Shown here: positions 1 to 11,200 of the stretch, piece after piece
Layout of the letters: each line of letters opens with the position of its first letter
Position numbering within the stretch: the first letter of the stretch is position 1
Assembly (NCBI GenBank): GCA_905221605.1
Contig: CAJNDS010002775.1
Coordinates: forward strand, 218,411 to 282,410
Length of the DNA: 64,000 nucleotides
Direction of reading: 5' to 3'
Source of the DNA: Symbiodinium natans
Taxonomy: Eukaryota > Sar > Dinophyceae > Suessiales > Symbiodiniaceae
Notes under the pieces: generated by a model
What the model saw: only the letters and a program-made list of their open reading frames with translations
Told to the model about the DNA's origin: nothing
Databases searched by the model: none
Translations under genes and position numbers: made by a program

Positions 1-146
1 ATTTCGAGGAGGGTTTCGGCAATTTTCAGCTTCAGCCAAAGGCCTCGAGAGCTTGAAGCCAAGACAGCCAGCACCCCTGCATGCTCTGTCGGCGAAACCC
101 CTTTTCTTTTGCATCTGAAGGCTCCAAACGCCCTAAACCCTAAGCC

Positions 147-256
147 TTGGGATGTTCCCCCCTTTTTTCTAACAGTCCCTAATAAGGTTCGTAGTGCCCC
201 CAATGCCCCCAACTATAATCTTTATTGAGGACTGTTAGTATAAGGGGAACATCCCA
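147..256. mobile_element. Short inverted-repeat element, family B
   Basis: The ends are TTGGGATGTTCCCC and GGGGAACATCCCAA, a 14-bp perfect terminal inverted repeat, about 110 bp apart. Inner sequence is AT-richer with no open frame. It is flanked on both sides by telomere-like CCCTAA repeats. It is the size and form of a MITE or introner. Confidence 0.7.
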
Positions 257-424
257 AACCCTAAGCCCTAACCCCCTAGAAACAACCTTGGAGGAGCTGA
301 GCGCTTGCGTAAGAAATCCTCATGGCCTGGCTGTTCTCGGAACCCCTGATACCTGGAGGTTCATGGATTCCCAACTATAAAGTCTTCTTCTAAACTACAC
401 AAAGGACTTAGGGGGCTTGAACAT

Positions 425-565
425 TCCAGTCACAATGGCGTTCCAAAGTGCCCGCGAACCTCCAAGTGGACAGAAGCAAAATGCAGTCAGGAACCCCATC
501 AGACCCCCCAAGACCTGCGCACCAAAGACCAACTGCTTCTGAGCGAGTGCGGGCAGTAGGTGCCC
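425..565 (-). CDS. Possible membrane-spanning exon
   Basis: An open minus-strand segment reads FGAQVLGGLMGFLTAFCF, a hydrophobic helix-like stretch, followed by CPLGGSRALWNAIVTG. It lies downstream of the kinase catalytic-loop exon but does not match the expected kinase C-lobe, so it may belong to another gene or be chance. Neighbouring DNA is element-like. Confidence 0.3.
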
Positions 566-699
566 CATATCCCCCCTACATAGATCTACCCTTCAGGGGA
601 ATTCTGTAGAAGCTCTCCTGAATTCCCCCCAATTTCCGTACACTATGAAGCCAGTGAGGGAAAGGCTCAGGCTGATGCGCCGAAACTCCTTGAGCCCAA

Positions 700-3600
700 G
701 GCCCGGTGGCAAATGTAGCTCGCGTGCAAGTAGTGGACGGCACTGAGGACCTGTTGCATGACCTCTGAGACGGGGTTTAGGGTTTAGGGTTTTTTCTTCC
801 CACCCGTGTCGCAAGCGTTTACGGGGTTTAGGGTTTAGGGTTTGGGCTTTTTCTTCGATGCTCACGTTAGCAAAGGACCTGTTTCATGACCTCTGAGACG
901 GGGTTGATATGGGGGTTTACGAAAATAAGGGACCCCCAAACATAGACCCCAAAGAGTAGGATTCCCTCAGAATACATTTTTAATGTGGACTCGAATGGGG
1001 TACCCCTAATTCGGAAGCCCCCATAAGGGCTTTCTATAGGGTTCAGCAACTTCGGAGAGGGTAGGCGCTCTTGTACGGGCTCAGTTTGCTGTCTACAACT
1101 CCCACGAACGCATGAACCACCCTTCTCCTGATGCCCGAAACCCGCAACCCTGCACCTTAAACCCCCTGTGGAGGCTGAGTTCACGGCCCTTGCTGCCTGA
1201 AGCTCGGTGAGGGCGCGCGCCTTTGCAAAAACTTAGCGGTTCTGAGTGTCGGGAACTCGGCCATTGGGGTGCCTCTTTTCACATAGGGGGATATCAGGTA
1301 CTGCATCCCCAAATTACCTACCATGCCATATGGACTAGTAAGCAGAAGCGCCTACTTTGTCTAAGGGCTTAACGTCTGGTTGCTACACTTTCTCGACGAC
1401 TAAGGCGGCTTTTGTGAAGACGTTTGGTGCCATCCCACTTCACTTGCCCCAAAAACAGAGTGCTCATAGAACTCATGACGTAGGGGGACTTGTAATTTAG
1501 AATGGGGCTATCTTGGGAGAACAAAGGGTCATAGTAGGGTTTAGCCTCATAGGGCCCGCGGCTGAGACATGTGGGGGTGGGGGGGGTGGTGGATGTGGGA
1601 GTTCTGACCGTAACTTTGGTTTCTGTCAGCAGGCGGCTCCATGTCCATGTTCGTTTAGGGTTTGGGGTTTAGGGTTCAGGGGCCGGGGGTTTCTGTGGAC
1701 GACGTTGCATGATCAGGCCCGTCCAAGTGAATAGTGCGGGTCGGCCTTGCTAAACATGCCCTCCAACAAGTTGCTCGGGAACTGTTCAAAACAAGGAAAA
1801 AGTCTGTGGAGGTCATGCTGGTGCAAATCTCCCCTACGCCAACCCCCACACCCCAAACCCTCAATCTTTGCATCCAAAACCCTAAACCCTAAACCCTAAA
1901 CCCTAAACCTATAAAACCCTAAAGACTACAATTCCCTGGAGACCTCCGGAGCCCTAGCCACCTCGGCGACTCGGCTGAAGAGGTCCCCACCTTAGGACGC
2001 AGCACCAATTCTGAGGGCATCAGTGGTTCTAGGGTTGAGGGCGTAGGGTTGAGGGTTTAGGGTTTAGGGTTTAGGGTTTAAGGGTTTAGGGTTTAGGGTT
2101 TAGGGTTTAGGGTTTAGGGTTTAGGGTTTAGGGGCATTCAGGCCTGTAGAGCGTTAGGGGCACCAGGGTTTACGAAAATAGGGGACCCCCCCCCCCCCCC
2201 CGCGTGAGGACCGCAATAAGGTACCCCGCATTTCGGGAACCCCATTCTGGGTCTAGAGACCCTTTCAGGCTCCTCTCAAGTTCCTACTCTGCTTTCTATG
2301 GCTCAGTTGTCCAAAAACCTGGGGGAATTAAAGGTTAACCTTTGGGATGAAAAGGGGTTTATATTACCCCAAGAAGGTTAAAGGTTACCTACTCTACTAC
2401 TAGGATGGGCTTCGTGTCGCACACCGAGATCTCTCGTCTTGGAGGGCACCTAAACAGCTTTCGAAGCCTGCCCGGCGCCACCCCAACGTCCCTTAACCCG
2501 GGGCCCTCCGTACCTACAGTTCTACGGGGGTTATACCCAGTAATTCAGGGTAGCTACTAGTAACTACTACTACAGTTCTATGGGTTATACCTATAGTAGA
2601 TTACAAGGGGTAGATACTACTAAACGGTAGGCAAATAGAGTCCCAGGTATGGCTTAGGTCTCAGCCGCTGCAGAGCTCCAGGACGAGCTGGAAGCCGCCG
2701 CGCTCCTGGAGCCGAAAAGCCGGCAGCTGCGAAAAGCAAAGGAGGGAGGCTGAGAGACCCAGAGACGCCAATATCCCTTAATTAAGGAAGATACCTTAAA
2801 TTAGAGTAGGATCCCTAATATGATTTTAAGGTATATTCCTTAATTAAGGGATATTGGAGACTTTGGGGACCCAGAGGCAGACTTTGGGGGGTTTTACGAA
2901 AACTTCTTGGGGTCCCTTTATATAAGGGGATCTTACTATTTGGGGTCCATATTAGGGGTCCCTTGCTTTCGTCAAACTCCCACTTAGCTACTTCTCAAAA
3001 GCGCGAGCAAAGGAGAGCCAGGACAGCGAGAAGGAGAGAGAGAGAGGTTGGAGTGTATGGGAGACATGCACCAAACCCCGGGCATCAGGACGTAAACCGA
3101 ACGCACTGCGCGTCCTCGAACACTTCGTAAAGCCTGACAATGCCTGTGCACAGCATGCGGCAGAGATTTTGCAAGACTTCAACCTTACCTAAACCCTAAA
3201 CTCGGCTCTCCAGTAGCGGTGGAATGAAAAGGGCAAAACCATTGCTCAGTGGCAACGTCTGAAGGTGTTGGGTCAAGCTGATGAGGTGGGCTGCCGCTGC
3301 CTATAAGCTTTCGGCTTGCGGGTTTTTTGGGTTGTTTGAGGTTTTGACATTTTTCGCGCAAAACATTGTAAGAAGAAGAAGAAGAAGAAGGTCAGAGGGG
3401 TTTCAGGGGTTGCTGTTTCTTCAAATTGTCCGCGGAAACCGGAAGTCTAGGCCCACTGAGGCCCTACGGAAAGGGCCTGCGAGAGACGAGGCACCCAGGA
3501 AAGGATCCAACTGAAGGGGAACCTACATGCTCCTCGCTCCTGTGCTCCTGGGCCCTAGTGGAGAATGCGCAGTAGTAGCCCGGAACTCACCATAAGAATA

Positions 3601-6030
3601 CCATAACAAGCAAGATTAAGGATGATATGAATAATATGATATTCGCGTTACTACCAGCACGAATGCTATTCACTTTTTGGCCGATTGAAAAAAGTAACCT
3701 TTCCCGAACGCGTTACCGAGGGTTCCAAGCGTTCGGAGGCGCCCCAAAGCGTTGGCCTCAAAGGGTTTTGGGAGGTGCGACATGCTTGTGCCTGTCGCTC
3801 CCTTTTGACCATGGTCAGATCTTCCCAAACCCCTTAAATAAGGAATTTGCCGTAATTATACTAAGTTATGAACTAGGGCACATTCCTTAATTTAGGGGTT
3901 GGGAAGAACTGGGTGGTCTCGCGTTTGAGAATCGAAGTCACGCGGATGGCGCCACCCAGTTGCCTCATCCCCGGGACGTTTGTGCCGTGAACAAGAAACC
4001 AATTTAACAGTGACGACAGTCACGAGGATGCGCACCCCACATGTCTCATCCTCGTAACTGTCTGCGCTTGTGAGACGCTAACAACAAATGACGCCTTAGG
4101 GCCTCAGTATATACCTATAAGTACACAGACCCTTTGGGCTCTGATTCTTCCTCATGGTCTATCGGGTCGAGGTTGCAGCTACGAGAAGTGTGCCAAAGGC
4201 GTGTGTGTAAGGACCCAGCTGGGGTGATCCATCGATGCCAGGAGATGTATCTCCTCATAGGCCTGCTCCTTCGGGCAGAAGGGTAGGTCTATGGGCCCTT
4301 AACAGGGTGGCCTTACCTCCTTTACAGGGTTCTGAAATATGGGCCCTTGGGTCGGAAGGCCCAGACCCCATGCACAGTTTAGGCCTAAGCTATCCCGGAA
4401 GCTGCTTCATGCTAGACGCCGAACCACCATCGATACACCAAGCTCCACTACACCTTGCTGTGAAAGGAAGGGCACAGTTCTTCTTCTAAAATCTGCGCGC
4501 ATCCTCCAGTAGAGTGGCAGCGCGCGGGAGTGTATATATATATATACACACACATACACACATGTATATATGTATATAGATAAATTAAAAATGAATGTAG
4601 GTATACTCTTTTAGCCGTCGGTTCTCCTTCCTCTCCCAGGGCACAGTCTTCAACGCACCTGTGTTTCGGGTCAAGGGTTTTAGGGCTCAGGACTTCGGAG
4701 GGTTTATAGAGTTCATGGGTTTAGGTCCTTCTTGGGTTTCAGGGTGCGGGAGGGTTGATAGAGGGTTTGAGGCTTCCAGGATCCAGGGTTGTTGTCACGT
4801 GGGTTCTGAGGTTGACTATGTGCCCCCCCCCTTCCCCCCTCCGCCGAAAGAGGTGGGGGGGCTTGATTCCTTAGAGTTCGGGCGCTCTTGTGCGTCTGTC
4901 CTCGCCTGGTTTGACCCTGACTGACTGGTGCTGCCGTGTTAGTCCTTCCAGTCGACGATTCCACTCCTGACTAACTTCACTGAAGCAGCCCTGGCTCGTC
5001 AGAATGCTTTCAATCAGGCCTCATAATCCCCATAATCAACCCTATGCTTAGGGTTGAGGGTTCAGGGTTTTGGGGCCTTGTTAAGGGATTCTAAGCCTCA
5101 AATCCTACGTCAAACCTCGTGATTACACGCCTCGTATAGTGCTAGAGACATCCCGAAGATTCTCAGACTACCACAGGTTTAGGGTTTAGGGTTTAGGGTT
5201 TAGTGTCCAGGGTTTAGGGTCTAGGGTTTAGGGGACGCCGGGATGTGCGATCGAGGTGCAGACAGCATTCGTCCTCCTGAGGTGCACGTAGGGTATGCGC
5301 TAGGCCTACGAAACCTTCACACGATGCGTCGCTTACCTCTTCTTCGGAGCCCTCGTGGCTTCCTCCACCCTGTTAAAAACGCAAAACCTACAAATCCTGA
5401 AACGCACGGAAGCCTGATTCTGGGCACATTTCAAGTTTCAAAAGGTTGGCGATGTTCGAGAAAAAGCCCCTCAGTAAGGAGGCCTAGGCAACGAGGACGA
5501 CGGACAAGTTTGAAGCTGGCTATAGTAGCATAGCGCTATGACCCGAAAAGGGTTTCTGGCTCATAGACCCGACAAAGGATTATAGTAGCATAGGCATAGG
5601 GGTCATGGCCCCAATTTTTGGGGATACATTTGGTCCCCAATGCCAAAGCAGGGGGTCGCCCTACCTGTCAGGAGGTCCACCTCGTCCCGCCCCCTCGGAA
5701 ACTAGACCCAAGAGTAACCTTGGAATAAAAAGGGCAACCCTAACCACTAAACAAAGGGGGAATATGGGCCTAGTCTGGGTGGTCTGAAGCCTCTACAGTA
5801 TATGAGTTCAGCGTCCGGAGTCTGACTCTGGGAGCTTCAGTTTAGGTATATATGAAGGTTCTCCCTTTTGAATCCAGGCTCTGAGCATCAGCTGGGACCA
5901 CCAAGCTTCTCCCTAAACCCTAAACCCTAAACCGTAAGCCCTAAACCCCAAACCCTAAACCCATTGGCACTCCAAGTATCCTGTTGCTGACCTTCCAAAC
6001 TGTTCCAGACGTGCCAGTGCCAAGCCTCAG
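700..6030 (-). CDS. Serine/threonine protein kinase gene, split, partly resolved
   Basis: Minus-strand exons read in the order of a protein kinase domain. About 5962-6030 holds the glycine loop (RLGTGTSGTVWKVSN). About 3103-3186 holds the end of helix C and beta4 (GIVRLYEVFEDAQCV). About 2665-2705 holds beta5 and hinge (FQLVLELCSG). About 1188-1219 holds ALTELQAAR. About 703-777 holds helix E and the start of the catalytic loop (VMQQVLSAVHYLHASYICHR). The order and motif spacing match the eukaryotic kinase fold. The frame after HR reads A, not D, so either the exon ends inside the HRD motif or the copy is damaged. The beta3 lysine exon and the DFG and APE segments were not located with confidence. 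Introns carry telomere-like arrays and inverted-repeat elements. The start codon was not found, and exons further upstream (to 8.2 kb) may be the N-terminal extension. Kinase class is not assignable. Confidence 0.68.
746..905. repeat. 32-bp direct repeats flanking a telomere-like intron
   Basis: Positions 746-777 and 874-905 match at 31 of 32 bases by eye. Between them lies TTTAGGG-type repeat plus about 60 bp of other DNA. The copy at 746-777 is coding (kinase exon reading VMQQVL). In minus-strand sense both copies contain CAGAG followed by GT, so donor and acceptor could be formed by the duplicated sequence itself. Confidence 0.75.
910..1024. mobile_element. Inverted-repeat element, family C copy 1
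   Basis: The element starts GGGGGTTTACGAAAATAAGG and ends with GGGTACCCCTAATTCGGAAG then CCCCC, an imperfect terminal inverted repeat of about 25 bp. Related copies lie at 2166-2243, 2886-2982, 7720-7880 and 24807-24910. It sits in the intron between the kinase exons at 1.2 and 0.9 kb. Confidence 0.65.
2038..2131. repeat. TTTAGGG array
   Basis: About 12 units in a kinase-gene intron, preceded by a CCCTAAA array at 1876-1922 in the opposite orientation. Confidence 0.93.
2166..2243. mobile_element. Family C copy 2, with internal C run
   Basis: It shares the left end GGTTTACGAAAATAGGGGAC with copy 1 and has a matching right end near 2222-2243 (TACCCCGCATTTCGGGAACC). A C homopolymer of about 16 bases replaces part of the interior. 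Confidence 0.5.
2768..2857. mobile_element. Family D copy 1, 90-bp palindromic-ended element
   Basis: Terminal inverted repeats of 20 bp are present: CCAATATCCCTTAATTAAGG at the left and its near complement at the right. The interior includes GGATCCCTAATATGATTTTAA. Related sequences occur at 6340-6510, 26681-26730 and 3820-3909. It lies in a kinase-gene intron. Confidence 0.7.
2886..2982. mobile_element. Family C copy 3
   Basis: The left end GGGGGGTTTTACGAAAAC and right end GCTTTCGTCAAACTCC form an inverted repeat. The interior carries GGGGTCC-type repeats. The element follows family D copy 1 almost directly, so two elements share one intron. Confidence 0.6.
3820..3909. mobile_element. Family D-like element
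   Basis: The ends TCTTCCCAAACCCCTTAAAT and ATTTAGGGGTTGGGAAGA are inverted repeats with about 90 bp between outer ends. The interior is AT-rich with AAGGAAT-type motifs, like family D. Confidence 0.65.
5395..5485 (-). CDS. Probable exon, between kinase glycine-loop and helix-C exons
   Basis: Minus-strand frame reads FFSNIANLLKLEMCPESG and then FRAFQDL before a stop. It has protein-like composition and lies in the same orientation between kinase exons. It is not a recognisable kinase segment, so its membership is unsure. Confidence 0.35.
5523..5645. mobile_element. Family I copy, reverse orientation
   Basis: The segment near 5605-5645 (GGCCCCAATTTTTGGGGATA then CATTTGGTCCCC) matches the end of the element that forms a helicase intron at 10247-10358. 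The other end (near 5523-5560) is more diverged. A TATAGTAGCATAG motif is repeated inside. Confidence 0.45.
5702..5786. mobile_element. Family P copy, shortened
   Basis: It starts CTAGACCCAAGAGTAACC like the copies at 28215, 43918 and 61179, and ends near a partial GGGCCTAGTCTGGGTGGTC. The middle is shorter than in the other copies. Confidence 0.5.
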
Positions 6031-6205
6031 CAGACATGGAAGAACACTTGAAGCCGGGGGGGGGGGGGTGCGTTAGGTTTTAGGGTTTAGGGTTTACGTT
6101 TTGGGGTTTAGGGTTTAGGGTTTCGGTTCCGGACATGCCAGGAGAGGAGAAAACATCAAGACATCAATGCTTCCAGATGCTTCAACTGATCTGCAGGTTG
6201 GGTCC

Positions 6206-6312
6206 TTACTATAGGAGCCTGAATAATTAGAATCGGGTTATGGGGGTTGCTACGTATAATTGCAAAAGGACCCTAAGAGAATATTGTGAGAAATTATTCC
6301 GACCCCTAGATT
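6206..6312. mobile_element. Family E copy
   Basis: The segment contains TAATTAGAATCGGGTTATGG and ends ATTATTCCGACCCCTAGATT. The end motif ATTCCGACCCCTA recurs at 28430, 42740 and, slightly changed, at 30925 and 46180. No perfect terminal inverted repeat was seen. Confidence 0.45.
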
Positions 6313-6339
6313 ACAAAGGCTTGTCTGCTGTTGTGTGCC

Positions 6340-6510
6340 CAAAGAGCCCAATATCCCTTAATGAAGGAATATTCCTTAAATCATATTAAAGATCCCTATA
6401 TAAATTAAGAAAAATATTCCTAACTAAGGAATATTCCTTAAACCATATTATAAGGATCCCTATATAAACTAAGCAAAATATCCCCTAACTAAGGGATCTT
6501 GGGCTCTTTG
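6340..6510. mobile_element. Family D copy 2, double unit with long inverted ends
   Basis: The element begins CAAAGAGCCCAATATCCC and ends GGGATCTTGGGCTCTTTG, near-perfect inverted ends about 170 bp apart. Inside, a 60-bp unit with GGATCCCTATATAAA is present twice, as if one element contains a tandem duplication. Confidence 0.72.
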
Positions 6511-8160
6511 TGCTGCTTGTGGCCGCTGAGTCGCTTGACGGGGCGTTCGACTGCCATGGCAGCGCCGGGGTCGATCTCATTCCTGGGCACGTCGGGCTAG
6601 AGGGGTTTAGGGTTTGGGGTTTGGGGTTTAGGGTTCAGGGTTCAGGGTTTAGGGTTTAGGGTTTATTGCACAGGGGCCACATTGGTAGCCCTGAAGGAAT
6701 GGTGGAGTCTAGAGCTAAACCCGAAACCCTAAACCCTAAACCCACTTGAGAGGCCAGCGCGTGGAGAACAGGAACTGTGCAGTCATGCCGAGCTGCTACC
6801 ATGAACGCTAAGCTCGTCGAGCAGCCATTCCTAACCTAAGCCCCTGTGACTCTCTGTCGTGTTTAGGGTTTAGGGTTTAGGGTTTATAGGGTATAGGGTA
6901 TAGGGTTTAGGGTTTAGGGTTTAGGGTTTAGGGTTTAGGGTTTCCTCAGCTCAGTCGGAATATTCCAGGTATAACGGTATAACCCTTGAAGCTGCAGGTA
7001 CATGTGAAGTACCAGGCCATCAGCGTTTTCTCAATCCCTTGTGCGGCCACCGGGCTCGTAGTGGTCGTAGTGGTCCATGACGTTTGCCTTCTTGACACGC
7101 AGCGAGCGGGCCTCGGGCAGCGTCAGGTCTCGGAATCCAATACAAAGAGAGCGCTACAGACTGCTCTTGAATAAAAACCAAAAGAAGACAACAACAGACC
7201 TGTTTTGTGTCGGGTGCGCAGTTTTTGCCGTTGAGTAGGGGGGGGCGGGGGCAGAGTGGCTCGGCTTGAGGGTTCAGGGTTTTGGGGGCATGTTGGGTTT
7301 TGGGGTCTCAACAAAGGGATTGCTCAGGGGGGGTAGCAGCTGCGCTGCTCAAGAAGAGGGCGTATGGAGGGTTGACAAGGGGCTTTCTTGGAGTGACCCA
7401 GATGTGCTCTCAAATAAACCTCCAAGCCCAAGCGTTTTTGTATCCAGGGGCCTACACAAGATGCACGTGGCACCTCTTCACTCCGCGAAACTCCTGGCTA
7501 CTATTTGCTTAAGCTCCCCCACAAAATAAAAATAATAATCCCCATGTTGCCCTTATAGGAAGAAGGAAGAATATGTCTTTTCTTTTGGGGGGGGGGGGGG
7601 GGGGCGCGTTCTTAAGCAATTAGTAGGTTACCCATATGGATCTCGCCTTCGGATCCCAAGGCTGCCAGGCATCATGTCAAATGGAGCTCCATCCCCCAAG
7701 AAGTCAAGAGCTTGCTATGGGGGGCTTTCCGAAAATAGGGGGGGTGCCCTTTTGCAGGTGCCTAGAAGGAGGATTGTACTACTTTGGGGTATTCTATGAA
7801 GGGTATCCACTATTTTGGGGTATACTAAGGGTATCCCCCCTATGTTTGGGAATAACCATATCCCCCCCCCCCCCCCCCTCAAAGAAGCCAACAACTTGAT
7901 GAGCGCCACGGGTTTCGGGAACCCTTTTTGCGACGAGCAAGCCCTAAACCCTATACCCCTGAAACCCTTAAAGCCCCTGAAACCCCTAAACACCCCTCCT
8001 AAAACCCCTGAACCCTAAACCCCGCCTGCTTTCCCAAAGGGTTGAACTGAAGCTTGGTCGGTCGAAGGAGGGTGTTTCCAGTTGTGTCCCAGACCTTGCA
8101 GTCACCCGGGCTCCAGATCACATGAGCTCCCGAACCCCCTCTGGGAGACGAAATGAACCT
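6510..8160 (-). CDS. Exon cluster upstream of the kinase domain, unknown function
   Basis: Four short minus-strand open segments with protein-like composition are separated by elements and telomere-like blocks. They are about 8030-8160 (GAHVIWSPGDCKVWDTTGN), about 7620-7700 (ALDFLGDGAPFDMMPGSLG), about 7345-7475 (RPLDTKTLGLGGLFES) and about 7045-7135 (TLPEARSLRVKKANVMDHYD). A fifth, about 6515-6590, reads NEIDPGAAMAVERPVKRLSG. They run in the kinase direction and could encode an N-terminal extension, or a separate upstream gene. No family was recognised. Splice ends are not fixed. Confidence 0.4.
7498..7626. mobile_element. Family M copy with G run
   Basis: The ends CTACTATTTGCTTAAG and CTTAAGCAATTAGTAG form an inverted repeat. 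The interior includes AATAATCCCCATGTTGCCCT and an 18-base G run. Copies of the same family lie at 38010-38114, 36707-36805 and 13215-13356. Confidence 0.7.
7720..7880. mobile_element. Family C-like element with internal repeats
   Basis: It begins GGGGGCTTTCCGAAAATAGG like family C and contains three copies of a TTTGGGGTAT-type motif. It ends in a C run at 7862-7878. It lies between two candidate exons. Confidence 0.45.
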
Positions 8161-8295
8161 GAAAATTGGGGCCATATACCCCATATAATATACCCTAAGG
8201 GTTTAGGGTTCCTACCCTAAGAATTTAGGGTTTTGGGGTTCCTGCGCCACTATAAATCCTATCAAGGTACATGACTCTGAGAACCACAAACCCTT

Positions 8296-11200
8296 TTAGG
8301 CATGTCGTCCCGAAGGGAGTCTTGCCCCGGATCCTGGAGGAACCTCCCCTCGGAGTCCCTTCTTTTCTATTTCAAGGGCCCTGCAACCCGTACGAAGCGA
8401 TGGGGCTTGTACCCTAAACCCTATAAACCCTATAAACCCTATAAACCCTGTAAACCCTGTAAACCCTATAAACCCTACAAACCCTACAAACCCTACAAAC
8501 CCTAAACTGCATCCCATGGTACCGGGGACAACTCTCAGCTGCCAAGAGGCCGCGGATCTGTGCAGAACCGCCTTGACCTTCTGGGGCGAAGCCTTCTGAG
8601 GCAGCGAGTCCTGCGGGGATGGCGCCACTTTGCCTCGGCAGCCCAGCAACCCTATTGTAAATAAGGGCACCTCTTTTTTTGGTTGGCAAATTTACAAGGG
8701 AACCCAGAGCAAAAAACAAAAAGAAGAAGGGTAAAGGGTACCACTGGGCGACTAAGTTGCGTCTTGCCCGGCTCTTGTGGCCTTTGCAACACTTTCCAAT
8801 GGAAGCCAGAGAGGCCATGAGGCCTTGGCCAGGCTTGGAGGGGGGGCCTATAAATTGATTTTGTTCTGGGCTTTATAAGGATTATGTAGGGGAATTCAGG
8901 GTGGTAAGAAGTATAAAAAATATGTTCAAAATCTATCCCTGATGCGCTGAAGGTGTGAGCACACGCGCAGAGGCCAAAACCCCTTCAGGCTCTTGACGGC
9001 GACGCCGGCGCTGTTGTGCACTGCCCGTTCCTGGATCTGAGCCGCAGCTTTACCGGCTGCCGGCCGCTGCACCGGCAAGTCCTTCGAGAACTTCACTGCT
9101 CCAAGGAACTCTAGCCAGCCACCCTCCACGTGCTCGTTTACGACCATTGCCAGCAACTGGGCCCGAGTGATGCCACGGTACACTTGGGAACGTGTCTGCA
9201 CATCGGCGGCGTCGAACTTGATCGCTGCATCCAAGCCGATGCAAAGGACCACAAGCCCTTCCAAGCCATCTGCGTTGTCAATGCAGTCCAAGATCAGGTT
9301 CTCCTGCCTGAGTTGCTGAGTGCATAAACCCCCCCAAAAAAAGTGTGCACTTTCAGTTCTGCAGAGGAGTCTAGTATCCCAAAAAGTGTAGACCCTAAAC
9401 CCTAAACCCTAGACACCCTAAACCCGAAACCCCAGAAAGTGTACTCAGCTGAGAGGTTGCTGGTGCTTCTCGGGAACCCTTCGGCCGCGCAGGCGCTCGT
9501 GAAGGGAGCTTAAGGAATCCTCACAGGAGACCTAACAACCCCTTAATTCAGGAATATACCCTAATTCACAATCATGATCCTTAGTATAAATGAGGGTATT
9601 GGAAGATCTGGGTAACTGCACTTATAGGGTTAGGGTTTATGGTTTCGGGTAACTGGGCTTATTAACCCAATAATAACCATACTCGGGCACTTAAGGGGCT
9701 CATACGTGGGTTGTAAGTACAGTTATAATTGGTCAATAGCCCTAAACCCTAAACCCTAAACCCTAAACCCTAAATCCTAAACCCTAAACCCCAAACCCTA
9801 CTCGGTTAATAAGTACCAAATGAACCTCCAAGTGTAAGGAGTCCTCAAAGGAGACCAAACGCAAGCGCCGATGGGGGAGCTCCTTGCGCAGCCTCTCTTG
9901 CAGCTTGTTGGGTTTAATAAGGGGTTTATAGTTTTTTCAGGGGTTTAGGGTTTAGGGTTTTTAGGGCTTAGGGTTTAGGGGTTAGGGTGTAGGTTTAGGG
10001 CTTTTAGGGTTTTAGGGTTTTCGGGGTTTAGGGGTTTAGGGTTGTAGAGGTTTGAGGGGTTTAGGGGATTAGGGGTGTAGGGTTTGGGTTTAGGGCTTAG
10101 GGTTTAAAGGGGTTAGGGGTTTATAGGGCTGAGGGTTTAGGGTGGCCTTTCTTGCAGGATCGGCTTGAAGTGGCGGCAGAAGGCAGAATTTGGAACGAGC
10201 AAGACCACGCGGCGGTGCAGACTTGTGCCCGGAAAGGACTGCGCAACCTTGGGGGACCAAATGAGCCAGAAACATTGGGGTCATATACCCTGACTACTAT
10301 AGTTCCTACTAAGGGAAATGGGCCATAGACCCTTTTAGGGATCATTTAGTCCCCAAGGTACTTGCCACAGAGCGGTGATCACATGCTTGGCATATTCGGC
10401 ATACTTTTCACCGGGCCCCATGTCAGCACATTCGAAGAGAAATGTTTGCAAGGGCGGGCCATGTGTACCCAGGGAGGTCACGGGCGTTTTGTCCTCGGAG
10501 CTCAGGCGAAAGACCGCAGCCCCAGCGACGATGCACTGCGTGCTCCTTACAACCTCTGTAAGGTTCACTCTTGTCATGTTGGGATACCTTTGGCTCACTG
10601 CCGGTGCCTGGGACAAATCCGAGAGCAGCAGCTTGCTCTTTCCACCTGTCACTGATTCTCGTGAAAGAACTTGGCATCTCGTCACCGCATCTCCGCAGAA
10701 GATCTTATGAGCCTCGTCGAAGACGATCAGGTCAAAAGCTTCCACGTTGTCCGCAGCTTTCCGAAGGATCTGATCCCCGTTCAGCTCTGGCCGCAGAAGC
10801 GTCTCGTATGGGGCATGCCTAGTTCATGGTTGGGATAATATTAAAAACTCTAAATAGTGTTCCTTATTGGGCTTAAGCACCCTTAAAAATGATAAAACGT
10901 TGCCCAACTATGACCAAGATGCAGGAGCATGAGCCTCGAGAGCACGTCACGCAGCTTTGTCCTACAGAGCTCCAGCTCGTCGCGGCCCGTCTTGGCGGAA
11001 AGACGTGTTGAAAGCCACTGCACGAAGTGCAGACCCAGGGAATCACTGGGGGCTACATAGAGTACCCGGGCAGAGGGACTAGCCATCAATTGGTCAAGTA
11101 CATACTGGACCGCGACGAAGGTCTTACCAGCTCCGGCGGGCGCAGACAGGTGAATCTGCGTTAAGCCCTTCATCTCCTGCAGCTTGGCTTGCTGGTGTGT

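Noticed and set aside
8296-8670. Minus-strand frame of 124 codons with GFVGFVGF repeats
   Set aside because: The repeat part is the CCCTATAAA array. Only the part right of 8510 may be coding.
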